A stretch of 64,000 nucleotides of DNA from CAZQIC01 sp964593555 (GTDB taxonomy: Bacteria; Bacteroidota; Bacteroidia; JAFLBG01), in the NCBI GenBank assembly GCA_964593555.1, contig CAZQIC010000008.1, forward strand, positions 9,379-73,378, read 5' to 3'. The translations under genes were made by a program, and so were the position numbers. Under the pieces are notes generated by a model, which did no database searches, was not told the origin of the DNA, and worked only from the letters and a program-made list of their open reading frames with translations. Shown here piece by piece: positions 16,285-25,665 of this stretch (positions are counted from its first letter, which is position 1; each line of letters opens with the position of its first letter).

Positions 16285-19011
16285 ATGGATAAACAAGCGT
16301 ATTTGGGTAATGCTGAAATCGCAGCAGTAGAAAGCCTATATCAACAGTACCTTAAAGATGATTCTTCCATTGATAATGAATGGCGCAAATTTTTTGAAGG
16401 GTTTGAGTTTGCCCGCAAAAATTTTGAAGAGACGGGAGAAGTTCCTGAAAATCTCAAAAAAGAATTTGACGTAATTAACCTTATTCAAGGCTATCGTACA
16501 CGCGGACATTTATTTACACAAACCAATCCGGTTCGCGAGCGCAGAAAATATTCACCAACACTTGACATTGAAAATTTTAATCTTTCTTCTGCTGATCTTG
16601 AAACAGTTTTCCAGGCAGGCACACAAATTGGTATTGGCCCGGCAAAGCTTAAAGATATTGTTGCTCACCTAGAACAAACTTATTGTCAATCTATTGGCGC
16701 AGAGTTTGCTTACATACGCAATCCAGAAGTTGTTTCATGGCTCAAAGAAAGAATGGAGAGCACAAAGAACACTCCTAACTTTTCTTTGCCTGAGAAAAAA
16801 GTTATTCTCAACAAATTAAACCAAGCCGTTGCATTCGAACATTTTCTTCACACAAAATTTGTAGGACAAAAAAGATTTTCACTCGAAGGCGCTGAAACAG
16901 TTATTCCCGCATTAGATGCTGTTTGTGAAAAGGCAGCAGATATGGGCATTGAAGATTTTGTTATTGGCATGGCGCACAGAGGAAGATTAAATGTACTGGC
17001 CAACATCCTTAACAAAACATACAAAGATATTTTCACGGAATTTGAAGGAAGGCAAAGCGAAGATTCCTTATTCGATGGTGATGTAAAATATCACATGGGT
17101 TATTCATCCGATCAATTGAGTAACAATGGGAAAAGGGTTCACTTAAGTTTGACTCCCAACCCTTCGCACCTTGAAGCAGTTGATCCTGTAGTAGAAGGTA
17201 TTGCGAGAGCAAAAATTGACTCTGTACACAATGGCAATGCGGATAAAGTTTGTGCAATTCTTATTCACGGCGATGCTGCGCTTGCAGGACAAGGCATCGT
17301 GTATGAAGTAATACAAATGTCGCAGTTGGATGGATACAAAACCGGCGGTACAATTCATTTGGTGATCAATAATCAAATTGGATTTACTACGAATTATCTC
17401 GATGGGCGTTCAAGTACATATTGTACCGATGTTGCCAAAGTTGTTCAGTCGCCCGTGTTCCATGTGAATGGTGATGATGTGGAAGCAGTAGTGTTTACCG
17501 CTCAGCTCGCTATAGAATATCGCCAGAAATTTCACCGTGATGTTTTTATAGATGTATTGTGTTACAGAAAATACGGACACAACGAAGGTGATGAACCAAG
17601 GTTCACTCAGCCATTGTTGTATGATAAAATAAAAAAACATCCTAATCCGAGAGAAATTTATACTGAGCGTTTATTAAAACAAGGCGCTATTGAAGCTTCG
17701 CTTGCAAAAGAAATGGAGAAAAATTTTAAAGATATTCTTCAGCAAAAATTAGATGAAGCAAAGCAAGCAGAGAAAGCTAAAATAACTTCATTCCTCGAAG
17801 GACATTGGAAAGGAATAAGACTAGCCACTGCAAAAGATTTCGAAAGTTCGCCGGACACTTCCGTTGACAAAAAAATATTTTTAGACCTCGCAAAAAAAAC
17901 AACTACACTTCCTGCCAATAAAAAATTCTTTACTAAGATCGAAGGGATCTTCAAAGAACGCGAAGCCATGATCACCAATGATAAATACGATTGGGCCATG
18001 GGAGAATTGATGGCCTACGCAACATTGATGAATGATGGCTACAATGTTCGTTTCACAGGACAAGATGTGGAGAGAGGAACTTTTTCGCACAGGCATGCTG
18101 TTATTAAAATGGAAGATTCCGAAGAAGAATATATCCCACTTAACAATACAGGCGCAAAAGGATCCTTAGAGATTTATAACTCATTGCTCTCTGAATATGG
18201 AGTATTAGGATTTGAATTTGGCTATTCAATGACTACTCCAAATGTACTTACCATATGGGAAGCGCAATTCGGCGACTTTTTTAATGGCGCTCAAATAGTA
18301 ATTGACCAGTTCATAACTTGCTCCGAATACAAATGGAGGAGAATGAATGGACTTGTTATGTTATTACCTCATGGATATGAAGGTCAGGGACCAGAACACT
18401 CCAGCGCAAGAATGGAGCGGTTCCTTCAGCAATGTGCAGACAATAATATTCAAATAATAAATACAACCACACCTGCAAACCAGTTCCATGCGTTACGCAG
18501 ACAACTAAAAAGGGATTTCAGAAAACCATTGATTTGCTTCACTCCTAAAAAATTGTTGCGTTATCCTTCCTGCGTTTCTTTTGTGAAAGATTTTACAGAA
18601 GGCAAATTCCAGGAAGTAATTGATGATGTAATTGCAGATACAAATTCAGTAAAACGAATTGCATTCTGCACAGGTAAAATTTATTACGACCTTATTGAAG
18701 CAAAACAAAAAGAAGGAGCAAATGATATTGCAATTGTAAGAATAGAACAGCTATATCCTTTCCCTCAAACACAATTAAAACAAATACTTGCAAAGTATAA
18801 AAATGCAGATCAGTATTTCTGGGTGCAGGAAGAGCCTGAGAATATGGGTGCATGGGCACATATGGTAAGACTATTCAAAGATGTAAAACTGAATTACATT
18901 GGACGAAACGAAAGCGCAAGTCCTGCAACAGGTTATAGTAAAACACATGCTGAACAGCAAGCAAGAATTGTTGCTTCACTTTTTCAGAAACAGCCCGAGT
19001 TGAAAGCTTAA
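16285..19011 (+). CDS. sucA: 2-oxoglutarate dehydrogenase E1 component
   Basis: 908 aa, close to the usual length of ~930. It has the N-terminal E1 targeting region (YLGNAEIAAVESLYQQYLKD ... DNEWRKFFEGFEF) that contacts E2, then the thiamine-diphosphate domains: HRGRLNVLANIL, SLTPNPSHLEAVDPVVEG, ILIHGDAALAGQGIVYEV, LVINNQIGFTT, YRKYGHNEGDEPRFTQP. The C-terminal transketolase-like part (FTGQDVERGTFSHRHAV, LLPHGYEGQGPEHSSARMERFLQ, WVQEEPENMGAW) is complete. It decarboxylates 2-oxoglutarate and passes succinyl to the lipoyl arm of E2 in the TCA cycle. The E2 gene follows after an inserted four-helix-bundle gene. Confidence 0.97.
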   Translation: MDKQAYLGNAEIAAVESLYQQYLKDDSSIDNEWRKFFEGFEFARKNFEETGEVPENLKKEFDVINLIQGYRTRGHLFTQTNPVRERRKYSPTLDIENFNLSSADLETVFQAGTQIGIGPAKLKDIVAHLEQTYCQSIGAEFAYIRNPEVVSWLKERMESTKNTPNFSLPEKKVILNKLNQAVAFEHFLHTKFVGQKRFSLEGAETVIPALDAVCEKAADMGIEDFVIGMAHRGRLNVLANILNKTYKDIFTEFEGRQSEDSLFDGDVKYHMGYSSDQLSNNGKRVHLSLTPNPSHLEAVDPVVEGIARAKIDSVHNGNADKVCAILIHGDAALAGQGIVYEVIQMSQLDGYKTGGTIHLVINNQIGFTTNYLDGRSSTYCTDVAKVVQSPVFHVNGDDVEAVVFTAQLAIEYRQKFHRDVFIDVLCYRKYGHNEGDEPRFTQPLLYDKIKKHPNPREIYTERLLKQGAIEASLAKEMEKNFKDILQQKLDEAKQAEKAKITSFLEGHWKGIRLATAKDFESSPDTSVDKKIFLDLAKKTTTLPANKKFFTKIEGIFKEREAMITNDKYDWAMGELMAYATLMNDGYNVRFTGQDVERGTFSHRHAVIKMEDSEEEYIPLNNTGAKGSLEIYNSLLSEYGVLGFEFGYSMTTPNVLTIWEAQFGDFFNGAQIVIDQFITCSEYKWRRMNGLVMLLPHGYEGQGPEHSSARMERFLQQCADNNIQIINTTTPANQFHALRRQLKRDFRKPLICFTPKKLLRYPSCVSFVKDFTEGKFQEVIDDVIADTNSVKRIAFCTGKIYYDLIEAKQKEGANDIAIVRIEQLYPFPQTQLKQILAKYKNADQYFWVQEEPENMGAWAHMVRLFKDVKLNYIGRNESASPATGYSKTHAEQQARIVASLFQKQPELKA

Positions 19012-19017
19012 AGTATA

Positions 19018-19475
19018 TAGTAATTAGTTTTGAGTAGATAGTATTAAGATATGCATCAATATAAGAGTCTAAAAGTTTGGCAAAAAGCATTTGATTTAAC
19101 CGTCAAAGTTTATGCGCTTACAGAACAGTTTCCTGATAAAGAAAGATTTGGATTAATAAGTCAAATAAACAGAAGTGCTATTTCAGTTGTATCAAATATT
19201 GCGGAGGGAGCGGGAAGGAATTCCGACAAAGAATTTAGACAAATTTTAGGTATTACTTTAGGATCAAGCTGTGAATTAGAGACACAACTTTTATTGGCAA
19301 ATAAATTAAATTATATACCTGAGAATAAATTAGAAGAAGTAATTTTCGCCATTGAAGAGATTCAAAAAATGACATTTACCTTACAAAAATCACTTAGCAA
19401 ACAAATTAATCAAAACTAATTACTACATACTTACTACTATTTTACTAAAGACTAGCGACTCAAGACTAATTACTA
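19018..19475. repeat. Inverted/direct repeat set bounding the four-helix-bundle gene
   Basis: TAGTAATTAGTTTTGA at 19018-19033 is the exact reverse complement of TCAAAACTAATTACTA at 19410-19425: a 16-bp perfect inverted repeat beginning 7 bases after the sucA stop and enclosing the 122-aa ORF. A third copy with one mismatch (TCAAGACTAATTACTA) lies at 19460-19475 in direct orientation to the second. ACTAAAGAC occurs twice at 19444 and 19472. The whole 19018-19475 block interrupts sucA-sucB and ends 13 bases before sucB. This looks like the footprint of an inserted, dispersed element. Confidence 0.7.
19051..19419 (+). CDS. Four-helix-bundle (23S rRNA IVS/Avd-like) protein
   Basis: 122 aa, the typical length of the TIGR02436 four-helix-bundle family: 'YKSLKVWQKAFDLTVKVYALTEQFP.KERFGLISQINRSAISVVSNIAEGAGR' and 'FRQILGITLGSSCELETQLLLANKL', ending in a charged helix. 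The family was first seen in intervening sequences of 23S rRNA and is related to the Avd accessory protein of diversity-generating retroelements, which binds nucleic acid and reverse transcriptase. No reverse transcriptase, variable repeat or rRNA gene is nearby. It sits between sucA and sucB inside a perfect inverted repeat, so it seems to have been inserted into the operon. No role in the dehydrogenase is expected. Confidence 0.9.
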   Translation: MHQYKSLKVWQKAFDLTVKVYALTEQFPDKERFGLISQINRSAISVVSNIAEGAGRNSDKEFRQILGITLGSSCELETQLLLANKLNYIPENKLEEVIFAIEEIQKMTFTLQKSLSKQINQN

Positions 19476-19488
19476 AAGACCAAGTACT

Positions 19489-20724
19489 ATGATAGAGCAA
19501 AAAGTTCCAAGCCCAGGCGAATCAATTACAGAAGTAACTATTGCAAGATGGTTGGTAAAGGACGGTGATTATGTTGAGAGAGATCAGGAGATCGCAGAAG
19601 TTGATTCTGACAAAGCAACATTAACAATTAACGCCGAAGCAAGCGGAGCAGTGAAACTCCTGGCTGGCGAAGGTGATGTAGTAAAAGTTGGACAAGTGGT
19701 TTGCAAAATTGATGAGAGTGTTAAGGGAGAGAAAAAAGTGAAAAGCGAGAAGTTAGAAGTTGGAGGTCAGAGGCAAGAAGCAAAAGTTGCAGCGACACCA
19801 CAGCACACGGCACCCAGCATCCAAAATTCTTACGCAAGCGGAACCCCATCCCCATCAGCAAAAAAAATAATGGATGAAAATGGATTAGCAAAAGTAAATG
19901 GAACAGGGAAAGATGGAAGAGTAACAAAAGGTGATGTGCTTTCTGCAATGTCTAAAGGATTTGATTCTTCCGCATTAGTTGGCTGGAGCGGATCACGTGA
20001 TAAGGACAGGCAAAAAATGAGCGCTCTGAGAAAAAAATTAGCTCAGCGTTTGGTAGCAGTAAAAAATCAAACTGCTATGTTAACTACCTTCAACGAAGTT
20101 GACATGAGTGCAATTTATGCCTTGCGCGCAAAACACAAAGATAAATTCAAAGAAAAATATGGTGTTGGACTTGGCTTTATGAGTTTTTTCACTAAAGCAG
20201 TTTGTGAGGCGCTATACCATTTCCCTGCTGTTAACGCGATGATTGACGGGGAAGAAATTGTGTATCATAAATATTGTGATGTTGGTATTGCTGTAAGCGC
20301 ACCCAAAGGATTGGTTGTTCCTGTGTTGAGAAATGCAGAATCCATGTCACTCGCACAAATAGAAACAGAAATAAAAAACCTGGCTCTTAAAGCACGTGAT
20401 AATAAAATTGAGCTAAAAGACATGGAGGGAGGAACATTTACCATTACAAATGGCGGGGTGTTTGGTTCTTTAATGTCGACCCCGATAATTAATCCTCCTC
20501 AAAGCGCAATACTTGGTATGCATAATGTTGTTGACAGACCAATTGCTGTCAATGGACATGTTGTAATACGACCAATGATGTATGTTGCATTATCATATGA
20601 CCACAGAATAATTGACGGCCGTGAATCTGTTGGCTTCCTTGTTAAAGTCAAAGAAATGTGTGAAAATCCTGTAAAAATGTTGTTCGGAGGTAAAGACCCG
20701 AATGACCTATTATTGGGATTTTAA
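19489..20724 (+). CDS. sucB: Dihydrolipoyllysine succinyltransferase, 2-oxoglutarate dehydrogenase E2
   Basis: 411 aa. The lipoyl domain is at residues 1-78 with the lipoylated Lys42 in DSDKAT. A flexible linker (about 80-120) is followed by the E1/E3 peripheral subunit binding domain (SPSAKKIMDENGLAKVNGTGKDGRVTKGDVL) and the catalytic domain with FNEVDM, GLVVPVLRNAES, FTITNGGVFGS, PPQSAILGMH and the active-site SYDHRIIDGRE. It transfers succinyl to CoA. The linker part KVKSEKLEVGGQRQEAK is unusual: its DNA (about 19730-19785) resembles the purine-rich dispersed repeats common between Bacteroidota genes, so it may have been captured in frame. A strong terminator follows. Confidence 0.96.
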   Translation: MIEQKVPSPGESITEVTIARWLVKDGDYVERDQEIAEVDSDKATLTINAEASGAVKLLAGEGDVVKVGQVVCKIDESVKGEKKVKSEKLEVGGQRQEAKVAATPQHTAPSIQNSYASGTPSPSAKKIMDENGLAKVNGTGKDGRVTKGDVLSAMSKGFDSSALVGWSGSRDKDRQKMSALRKKLAQRLVAVKNQTAMLTTFNEVDMSAIYALRAKHKDKFKEKYGVGLGFMSFFTKAVCEALYHFPAVNAMIDGEEIVYHKYCDVGIAVSAPKGLVVPVLRNAESMSLAQIETEIKNLALKARDNKIELKDMEGGTFTITNGGVFGSLMSTPIINPPQSAILGMHNVVDRPIAVNGHVVIRPMMYVALSYDHRIIDGRESVGFLVKVKEMCENPVKMLFGGKDPNDLLLGF

Positions 20725-20746
20725 TTATAAATAGACCCTTTTTACG

Positions 20747-20780
20747 CCTCTTTGCACTTATGCAAAGAGGTTTTTGCTTT
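20747..20780 (+). terminator. Rho-independent terminator of the sucA-sucB operon
   Basis: A perfect 10-bp stem, CCTCTTTGCA / TGCAAAGAGG, with a CTTA loop, followed by TTTTTGCTTTT, 22 bases after the sucB stop. Confidence 0.9.
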
Positions 20781-20811
20781 TAAACTGTGACTTTAACCGC
20801 TGTCTTGCATT

Positions 20812-21426
20812 ATGAGACCAAAGCAGCATGGAATGATAGCACAAACAATGAATATGGACATTAAAACAAGCTACCATATGCCTGCACAAGAGATAAGCGA
20901 TGAGCTTATACTCATTCAAGCTGCACAAACCGATCCAAAGAAATTCGAGCCTTTGTATAGAAAATATTTTCCGTCCATTACAAAATTTGTATATCAAAGA
21001 GTGAATGAAAAGGATTCAGCATATGACATTACTGCTACGGTATTTTATGACGCACTTAGGAATATAAATAAATACAAGCACCAAGGAGTTCCTTTTAGCG
21101 CATGGCTTTACAGGATTGCTATTAATAAAATAAATGAGACGTATAGAAAAAAAAGTTCGAGAAGAACAATTGCGGTAGATAATGAAGGGCTAAGCAACCT
21201 ACATGGCGAAATAGAATTAGACATAACCGCCGAAAAAGATGAACAGCTATTTAGCACACTCGATAAACTGGAGAAAGAAGAAATGGAACTGATTGAAATG
21301 CGCTTTTTTGAAAACCGCTCGTTCAAAGAAATCTGTGATATAACAGGAATGGGAGAAAGCGCTTGCAAAATGCGAGTGTACAGGATACTTGAAAAACTAA
21401 AAACTCAGTTAAAAAATATTCACTGA
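20812..21426 (+). CDS. ECF-type RNA polymerase sigma-70 factor
   Basis: Up to 204 aa; the true start may be one of the ATGs between 20812 and 20860, because the conserved part begins near ELILIQAAQTDP. Region 2 is seen as FEPLYRKYFPSITKFVYQRVN..DSAYDITATVFYDAL ... FSAWLYRIAINKI. Region 4 is LDKLEKEEMELIEMRFFENRSFKEICDITGMGESACKMRVYRILEKLK, a typical helix-turn-helix. It is the first gene of a tight cluster (2-base and 3-base gaps) with a membrane protein and GldM/GldK/GldN-like genes, so it is likely to drive that cluster. A truncated paralogue lies at 37772. Confidence 0.9.
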   Translation: MRPKQHGMIAQTMNMDIKTSYHMPAQEISDELILIQAAQTDPKKFEPLYRKYFPSITKFVYQRVNEKDSAYDITATVFYDALRNINKYKHQGVPFSAWLYRIAINKINETYRKKSSRRTIAVDNEGLSNLHGEIELDITAEKDEQLFSTLDKLEKEEMELIEMRFFENRSFKEICDITGMGESACKMRVYRILEKLKTQLKNIH

Positions 21427-21428
21427 TC

Positions 21429-23036
21429 ATGTCAAAATTTAATTTCATAAAAAACCGTGAAAAACTTTCTGATAAAGAAATAGAAAGCAAAATGGACTTC
21501 GACCAGTTCATGAAAGGTTACCAGGCCGGGAACAGCTGGTTAACAAGCGCTGCAAAATCAGTCAAGTTAATAAAAGGGATAGGATTAGTAGCAGCTTTAG
21601 CCGGGATATTTTATGTAGCAAAAACTGTTTTATCTAAGAATGAAAGTGATCCCTTCATTAATCCTCCTTTAGAAGAAACCAGAATAAGCCCGAATATATA
21701 CAGCGTAGATAATACACATGATACTATAATTACCTACAAAACCGGATCATCCATTTATATTCCGGCAAGTTCATTTGTTGATATCAGGGGGAATGATGTA
21801 AAGGGGAAAGTTGAAATTCATTACCGGGAATTTCATAATCCATTTGACATTTTCCTGAGTGGTATACCAATGAAATATGATTCTGCTAATGTTACTTATC
21901 AACTCGAGACCGGAGGCATGATGGAATGCGTTGCGTTCCAGGATGACAAACCGTTGAGTTTAAAACCCGGAAAAGAAATCACCGTTAATATGATCTCTAA
22001 TGTTTCAGCGAACAATTACAATATATATTACCTGGATACAGCGAAAAGGAATTGGGAGTTTGTCAGAGCAAATTCCAAAGAAAACAAAACTAACCTACCC
22101 CTATATGACTATGAAGTTGTGAAAGAGTATGAAGCAGAAGTAAACAATAATATCGAACCCGCGATCCCTTCAATTGCCAAAACCACGTCTGCCAACATTG
22201 AACTTGATTATGATGAAACTGAATTTCCTGAGCTTGCAGTATTTGACGGAATAAAATTTGAAGTGGATCCTGATGATAAAAACTTTGACCCTGCACTATC
22301 AAAAAAAACATGGGATGATGTTACTGTGAAAAAAGGGAGCAATAGTAGAAAATATGTATTAACATTTACCAAAGGAAATGAGCTTCATGAATTTAATGTT
22401 GCAGCCGTATTGGAAGAAAAAGATTTTGAACAGGCCCAACAAGAGTATGCGAAAAAACAGGAAGAATATTTTGCATTGCTTGAAAAAAAGAAAAATGATG
22501 AAAAATACCGAGAACAGGTTATGCAATCCAATTATGATAAACTTATGGATGTTGCAGAATGGTCAAATGTAAACAAACGTGTAACTGAATTTATTAAAAA
22601 GGACATCGTAAATTACGCTCAACTTGCAATAAAAACATTTCAAATCAAAGAACTTGGTGTTTGGAATTCCGACCATCCTTATGTTCAATATTTAGACGCA
22701 AACACTAAGTCTAAAAGCCCAGTAATTACAAAAGAAGCTTTTTTTACTGATAAAAAAGGAAACATTTTAGAAGTTAAGAACGTATATCTCGTCCCCGCTG
22801 ATAGGAACACACTTTATGGACTTGCACCTAAAGGCAATAAGATTGAAAGATTTAATTACGCTCAGGACGAACCATATATGCTTCTGGCAGTCACAAGAGA
22901 AGGCTACCCGGCATATGTATCGAAAAGTGAATTTAAAAATGCAACGGCCGGTGACGGAGACATAAACTTTAAATTGACCGTTTCTGACGTAAAATATAAA
23001 GACACCGAATCATTGAAAGCGTTCATGAAGATGTAA
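21429..23036 (+). CDS. Single-pass membrane protein encoded after the sigma factor (possible anti-sigma)
   Basis: 535 aa. About 50 cytoplasmic residues (KLSDKEIESKMDFDQFMKGYQAGNSW) precede one membrane segment at about 50-72 (IKGIGLVAALAGIFYVAKTVL). A large periplasmic part follows, with a beta-rich segment (GSSIYIPASSFVDIRGNDVKGKVEIHYREF), a charged coiled coil (about 335-375, QAQQEYAKKQEEYFALLEKKKNDEKYREQ) and a C-terminal beta domain. The start is 2 bases after the sigma stop. Position and topology suit an anti-sigma or signal-transducing role, but no anti-sigma motif (for example ZAS) is visible, so this is inference from context only. Confidence 0.6.
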   Translation: MSKFNFIKNREKLSDKEIESKMDFDQFMKGYQAGNSWLTSAAKSVKLIKGIGLVAALAGIFYVAKTVLSKNESDPFINPPLEETRISPNIYSVDNTHDTIITYKTGSSIYIPASSFVDIRGNDVKGKVEIHYREFHNPFDIFLSGIPMKYDSANVTYQLETGGMMECVAFQDDKPLSLKPGKEITVNMISNVSANNYNIYYLDTAKRNWEFVRANSKENKTNLPLYDYEVVKEYEAEVNNNIEPAIPSIAKTTSANIELDYDETEFPELAVFDGIKFEVDPDDKNFDPALSKKTWDDVTVKKGSNSRKYVLTFTKGNELHEFNVAAVLEEKDFEQAQQEYAKKQEEYFALLEKKKNDEKYREQVMQSNYDKLMDVAEWSNVNKRVTEFIKKDIVNYAQLAIKTFQIKELGVWNSDHPYVQYLDANTKSKSPVITKEAFFTDKKGNILEVKNVYLVPADRNTLYGLAPKGNKIERFNYAQDEPYMLLAVTREGYPAYVSKSEFKNATAGDGDINFKLTVSDVKYKDTESLKAFMKM

Positions 23037-23039
23037 TTA

Positions 23040-23807
23040 ATGGGAATAAACAAGTGTAAATATATCATCAGCCTTGGATTCTGTTTGCTCTTTCTGCAAG
23101 TATATACTTTTGCACAAAAAACTTACACTTTTAAAGTGCGCGCACCAAAAACAACTTGCGTCATTACTATAAGGGACACAACGGTATGGCTCGACAAAGA
23201 CAATACAATTAATGTAACTGTAACTAATGCGAAAGGGAAAATAAAGGTCAATTTTTTAAATGGCACCGTTATCAAAAAAACAAACGACGATTATGTCGTA
23301 GCATTTGACAATGGTGGTAAAACTGTAATAACTGTATATCAATACACCAAGGGGAACTTCAGGCTGGTTCATTCTGAGTCAATTAAAGTTCAAGAACCTG
23401 TTGTCTATTTTTGCGGAGTAAAAGTAGATTCGAAAGCCAGGGGATTTCAAATGGACACGGAACATTTTAAAGCCACGTCCATTCCCTTTAACAAGAGTTT
23501 AAAAATAAACGGATTCGACATGATCTATTTTGATGGCATAAGCGACAATGTTTTTCACTCCGACACAACAGTATTATCAAAAAAAATGACTGATATAATT
23601 TTTGAAAAACCTCAAAACAAAGGCGATCAAAGTTTCAGGTTTGGACGAGGGAAAAGAGTATACTTTACAAACATAGCAGCCGTAATGCCTGATGGGAAGA
23701 AGAAATTTTTAACTCCATTCGAAATTTTTCTTTTCCAGGACAGCGCCAATACCGATGACATTGCATTCCTCTTTTCGGTAAATCATGTTTATAAAAAGAA
23801 ACAATAG
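23040..23807 (+). CDS. GldM C-terminal-domain-like secreted protein, no membrane motor part
   Basis: 255 aa. A signal peptide ends near TFAQKTY. Residues about 30-115 resemble the GldM D3 domain (DNTINVTVTNAKGKIKVNF..GTVIKKTNDDYVVAF..GGKTVITVYQY, ending in IKVQEPVVYFCGVK, as in the FRVK-x-x-PDP linker of GldM). Residues about 116-250 resemble D4, including 'FGRGKRVYFTNIAAVMPDGKKKFLTPFEIFL', which parallels the GldM end '..G.K.YFEDI.A.GPDG..R.L..I.F'. Canonical GldM is ~500 aa with an N-terminal helix that forms the GldLM rotary motor. That half is missing, so only the part that contacts the GldKN ring remains. Start is 3 bases after the upstream stop. Confidence 0.6.
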   Translation: MGINKCKYIISLGFCLLFLQVYTFAQKTYTFKVRAPKTTCVITIRDTTVWLDKDNTINVTVTNAKGKIKVNFLNGTVIKKTNDDYVVAFDNGGKTVITVYQYTKGNFRLVHSESIKVQEPVVYFCGVKVDSKARGFQMDTEHFKATSIPFNKSLKINGFDMIYFDGISDNVFHSDTTVLSKKMTDIIFEKPQNKGDQSFRFGRGKRVYFTNIAAVMPDGKKKFLTPFEIFLFQDSANTDDIAFLFSVNHVYKKKQ

Positions 23808-23846
23808 GTTTAAAATTTAACAGTTATTTTCTCTAATTGTGCGCCT

Positions 23847-25559
23847 ATGAAAGACTTTTTTCAATTATTTATTTTGATAATTACTATTTCTTCTGCTCAT
23901 GGACAGAATGTTTTAGACGGTGTTTATGTACAAGAACCTCCTGCGCATATTATTTATAATGATAATCTTTTCTCCCGTTACAGCAATCCATTCCTTACCA
24001 TTACCCGCCCCCACTACGATACCATTTACAACCAATCGGATTCTATTTTAAGAACGTATCAAAAAAAGTATCCTAAAAAACCATTGGAGATTACAGACTG
24101 TGTTTATTTCAATCCTATGGAAAAATACATTTCCAATCCTTTAGCTAAACAATTACAATCTGTTTTTGCCTTAAACATGGCTAAAAAATCCAAGGACGGT
24201 TTATCGAAAATAATTTTACCAAATTCCTTGCGGTTTTATGTGAATCCTATTAATCTAAAAGCAAGATCAGGGTATTCTGAATCTTTTCTCGATAGTAATT
24301 TTACCGTTTTTTATGATTTATATCTACGACCTTTTTACTTCAGGAAATACGAAGTAACCAACGCGGAGTATCGCGAATTTGTAAGTTGGGTTAGGGATTC
24401 TATCATCAGAGTATTACTTATAGACTGTGGCAAAGAGAAATATGGGAAGGTCGACAAAAACATATCTATTAATTGGAATATTCCGATAAAGATGAATCCT
24501 GATGATTCTGAATGTATACAATCTTTGTATTATCCTTATATGGAAAGATTTGATCGAAAAAAAGAAATTGATAATCGAAAATTAAATTACGTGTATATCC
24601 ATACAAAAGGCGATACTATAATAACCAATACCATTAATGTGTATCCTGATACGAATGCATGGATAAATGATTTTCCGTATTCCTATAATCAGCCAATGAC
24701 AAATATGTATTTCTGGCATCCAGCGTATGACGATTACCCTGTAGTTGGAATCACCTATTGGCAGGCGCTTGCTTATCTCGATTGGAGAACAAGACAGGAA
24801 CAAAAAAAGCTAGACTCGAAAGGAATAAAATTAAAAGTAAAATTTGACCTGCCCACTGAGGCAGAATGGGAAATTGCTGCCACTGCAGAAAAAAGAGAAA
24901 ATCTCACATCAGTATTTACTCCTAACTACCAGTACCTTGCCGATAATGATTGGATAACCGATCTATCTCTTGATTCGAAAAACAGGATTTCAAAGGATAG
25001 TCTTGATAAAAAAACAAATACAAAATATATATGGTCCCGGCGGAATTTTTTATTCGATCAAGCCAAACACAATTTTATTTTTCCTGCCAACTTTATCGTT
25101 GATGGTACTTTTCACACATTTAAAAGTGATCTGAATAAAGTAACCAAGCAAGAGATAAAAGGAAAATACAATTCTGAAAAGGAAAATGATGATTCATGGG
25201 TCTTATTAATGTGCAACAAAGATGCGAACGGTATTTCTTACATGGGAGGTAATGTTTCTGAATGGCTAAAAGAATCATACCAGCAAAATTGGTTGCCTGT
25301 ATTTAAGATACATCAACAAGCCCTTAGTACTGCAAAAGGAGATGATGCAAAAATTTTATTGGAAATGGAACATTATTTTGATAGGAACAATGACAAAGAT
25401 GGGCAATTGGTTAGAGGCGCCAACTGGTTCGATGAACGTTTTTCAAGCAGGTTAGGAAAAAATACCGAAGGCACCAATGCAAAAACTTTTGTTAGTCCTT
25501 TCAAATCCTATTGCACTCTGGGCTTCAGGTATGTGGTTCATTACGAACCAAAAAAGTAA
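23847..25559 (+). CDS. GldK-like protein (SUMF1/formylglycine-generating-enzyme fold) of the T9SS ring
   Basis: 570 aa. Signal peptide (LFILIITISSAHGQ) without a lipobox, unlike canonical GldK, which is a lipoprotein. The mature start NVLDGVYVQEPP is like the opening of GldN rather than GldK. The fold region is GldK-like: LRPFYFRKYEVTNAEYREFVSWVRDSI, VYPDTNAWINDFPYSYNQPM, NMYFWHPAYDDYPVVGITYWQALAYLDWRT, FDLPTEAEWEIAA, MGGNVSEWLKE, LVRGANWFDERF..RLG, TLGFRYVV. In T9SS, GldK and GldN build the periplasmic ring under the outer membrane. It is followed by a GldN-like gene, matching the gldK..gldN order, but gldL is absent. Probably structural rather than enzymatic. Confidence 0.8.
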   Translation: MKDFFQLFILIITISSAHGQNVLDGVYVQEPPAHIIYNDNLFSRYSNPFLTITRPHYDTIYNQSDSILRTYQKKYPKKPLEITDCVYFNPMEKYISNPLAKQLQSVFALNMAKKSKDGLSKIILPNSLRFYVNPINLKARSGYSESFLDSNFTVFYDLYLRPFYFRKYEVTNAEYREFVSWVRDSIIRVLLIDCGKEKYGKVDKNISINWNIPIKMNPDDSECIQSLYYPYMERFDRKKEIDNRKLNYVYIHTKGDTIITNTINVYPDTNAWINDFPYSYNQPMTNMYFWHPAYDDYPVVGITYWQALAYLDWRTRQEQKKLDSKGIKLKVKFDLPTEAEWEIAATAEKRENLTSVFTPNYQYLADNDWITDLSLDSKNRISKDSLDKKTNTKYIWSRRNFLFDQAKHNFIFPANFIVDGTFHTFKSDLNKVTKQEIKGKYNSEKENDDSWVLLMCNKDANGISYMGGNVSEWLKESYQQNWLPVFKIHQQALSTAKGDDAKILLEMEHYFDRNNDKDGQLVRGANWFDERFSSRLGKNTEGTNAKTFVSPFKSYCTLGFRYVVHYEPKK

Positions 25560-25665
25560 ACGCTACTCTCCAACGCTACAATCAACAATTTTTAATTTAT
25601 CATGTGACTTTTGTTTTGCGCCCGCATTATATAATAAATGTATAAGTAAAACAATAAATCAATCT

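Noticed and set aside
19051..19419. Diversity-generating retroelement accessory gene (Avd)
   Set aside because: No reverse transcriptase, template repeat or variable repeat is present near it.
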